From an uncultured SAR86 cluster bacterium (GTDB lineage Bacteria; Pseudomonadota; Gammaproteobacteria; Magnimaribacterales; D2472), in assembly GCA_902595065.1 (NCBI GenBank), contig CACJOM010000001.1, positions 131,463 to 195,462 of the forward strand: a DNA stretch of 64,000 nt. The letters are read 5' to 3'. The translations under genes and the position numbers were made by a program. Under the pieces are notes generated by a model. It ran no database searches and was not told the origin of the DNA. It saw nothing but the letters and a program-made list of their open reading frames with translations. Below, in pieces: positions 63,127-64,000 of this stretch (positions are counted from its first letter, which is position 1; each line of letters opens with the position of its first letter).

Positions 63127-64000
63127 CTAATCAGAAATACTATTTAAAGAAGCAAGAGATAAAGCTAGGCTGCTAAGAATTGGGGAAACTGCTGATGCAT
63201 ACATAACTCCAGAAAGTTTACCAATATCTCTGGGCGCATAAATAATCGAACCTGGATAAATATCTATAGAATCGTTAAACATTAATGATTTCAATTTATG
63301 CACATGTGTAAAACCGTCGGGATCAATCACCAGAATTTCATTATATGCAGAATCTTTAACTCCACCTACATTTTTAATATAGTCATTAACAGACAACTTT
63401 GGCTCATAGGCTAAATTTGAAGGGTTTTTAAAATCTCCAAATAAATAAACTACTTTCTCAAGCCTTGGTATAACAATTCTGTCATTGTTTTGTAGCTTAA
63501 TATCATTACTTAAATCTTTTTCTATTTTAGAACGCTCAAAATTGGTAACAACCCTTCCATTGTGAGATTGGGCACGTAATTCTTCAGCAAGCAGATCTAA
63601 TGCAGACGAATCAACACTTCTGTTTGGCTTGCCAATATTTGATACGATATAATTTACTGTATCTGCATAGTTCATTTGAGCATAAGTTTTCTCTTTGTCT
63701 TGTGCAGTCTTCCTAAACAATGCTCCTCCATAAGAATATGCATTATCTTTATAGCCGCCTGCTCTGTCTATAAGGCTTGAAAGAGTTTCATCTTCATTTA
63801 TAAAGTATTCTCCAGGTCTTTTTACCATTCCCTCAATTAGCACCTTTCTCATAGGTTCAAATGAATTTATATACGAAGGAACCAAAACTGAATCTCTAGG
63901 CTTAAGAGCAACATTATTCATATCATCAAGATTTATTTTTTCAATTTTTGATGATTCAAGATCCACTCTTGCCAAAGAAACAGAATCAAAGCCAGTAAAT
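63127..64000 (-). CDS. SLBB-domain polysaccharide export protein, 5' end outside window
   Basis: The frame is open to the window end, so the visible 290 residues are the C-terminal part; an in-frame TTG at 63975 is not a credible start. Two or three SLBB-like units are visible: VLIEGMVKRPGEYFINEDETLSSLI, VVYLFGDFKNPSNLAYEPKLSVNDYI and LKPRDSVLVPSYIN at the start. SLBB domains form the periplasmic and outer-membrane ring of Wza-type exporters or GfcC proteins. A hydrophobic C-terminal segment (ASAVSPILSSLALSLASLN) could be a membrane anchor or amphipathic helix as in Wza. First visible gene of the operon with gfcD and gfcB. Confidence 0.85.
   Translation of the reverse strand, partial: FTGFDSVSLARVDLESSKIEKINLDDMNNVALKPRDSVLVPSYINSFEPMRKVLIEGMVKRPGEYFINEDETLSSLIDRAGGYKDNAYSYGGALFRKTAQDKEKTYAQMNYADTVNYIVSNIGKPNRSVDSSALDLLAEELRAQSHNGRVVTNFERSKIEKDLSNDIKLQNNDRIVIPRLEKVVYLFGDFKNPSNLAYEPKLSVNDYIKNVGGVKDSAYNEILVIDPDGFTHVHKLKSLMFNDSIDIYPGSIIYAPRDIGKLSGVMYASAVSPILSSLALSLASLNSISD

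Overview
The window is AT-rich, gene-dense chromosomal DNA (about one third GC by eye) with many overlapping or nearly abutting genes. Gene content fits a streamlined marine gammaproteobacterium. The signs are a homodimeric-type pyruvate dehydrogenase E1 (AceE) in operon with AceF, a class II fumarase, a tail-specific protease, a TonB-dependent receptor, type B carboxylesterases, a DUF3604 lipoprotein, several beta-propeller sugar-dehydrogenase-like proteins and a GfcB/GfcD (YjbF/YjbH) exopolysaccharide operon. The SAR86 clade is the best guess, but this is inference from gene content; no rRNA is present to confirm it.

Layout. 1-4.4 kb: truncated acyl-CoA dehydrogenase, DsbA/HCCA-isomerase-like protein, Prc protease and exonuclease III. 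4.4-23.5 kb: a strand-mosaic surface-glycan region with two paralogous membrane-anchored beta-propellers (one apparently catalytically dead), two GT39-like membrane glycosyltransferases, galE, pyruvyl transferase, GT4/GT2/GT7 glycosyltransferases, an SGNH acyltransferase, a polysaccharide deacetylase and methyltransferases. tadA, a nitroreductase and a probable 2OG-Fe(II) oxygenase are embedded in it. 23.5-28.8 kb: what looks like two tandem integrase-less mini-islands (about 2.6 kb each) at the 3' end of guaA, bounded by three copies of the guaA-tail attachment sequence and carrying unfamiliar membrane-protein and lipoprotein genes. This is the most novel part of the window.

28.8-36.4 kb: a purine neighbourhood of guaA, a phosphoribosyltransferase, a TonB receptor, an AzgA-type purine permease and guaB. 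36.5-46.5 kb: metabolic and repair genes (pterin dehydratase, fumC, class II aldolase-like protein, methyltransferase, aldehyde dehydrogenase, photolyase, inositol-monophosphatase family, sorbosone-dehydrogenase-like protein), then a WecA/MraY-family transferase with an unusual periplasmic insertion and a TerB-like protein. 46.5-53.4 kb: DUF3604 lipoprotein, two tandem carboxylesterases and a divergent HsaA-like flavin monooxygenase/acyl-CoA-dehydrogenase-fold protein, perhaps a catabolic module. 53.4-59.2 kb: aceE-aceF-SDR operon, a luciferase-like oxidoreductase and tRNA-Pro(GGG). 59.4-64 kb: a Pro/Thr/Ala-repeat secreted protein resembling YjbE/GfcA, a bidirectional terminator, and the gfcB-gfcD-SLBB export operon, which runs off the window.

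How it fits together: much of the window concerns the cell surface. It makes and decorates glycans (4-23 kb, 44-46 kb), exports polysaccharide (59-64 kb) and takes up substrates through TonB. Central carbon and purine genes are interspersed. Promoter, operator and attachment-site calls were made by eye. No database search was possible.
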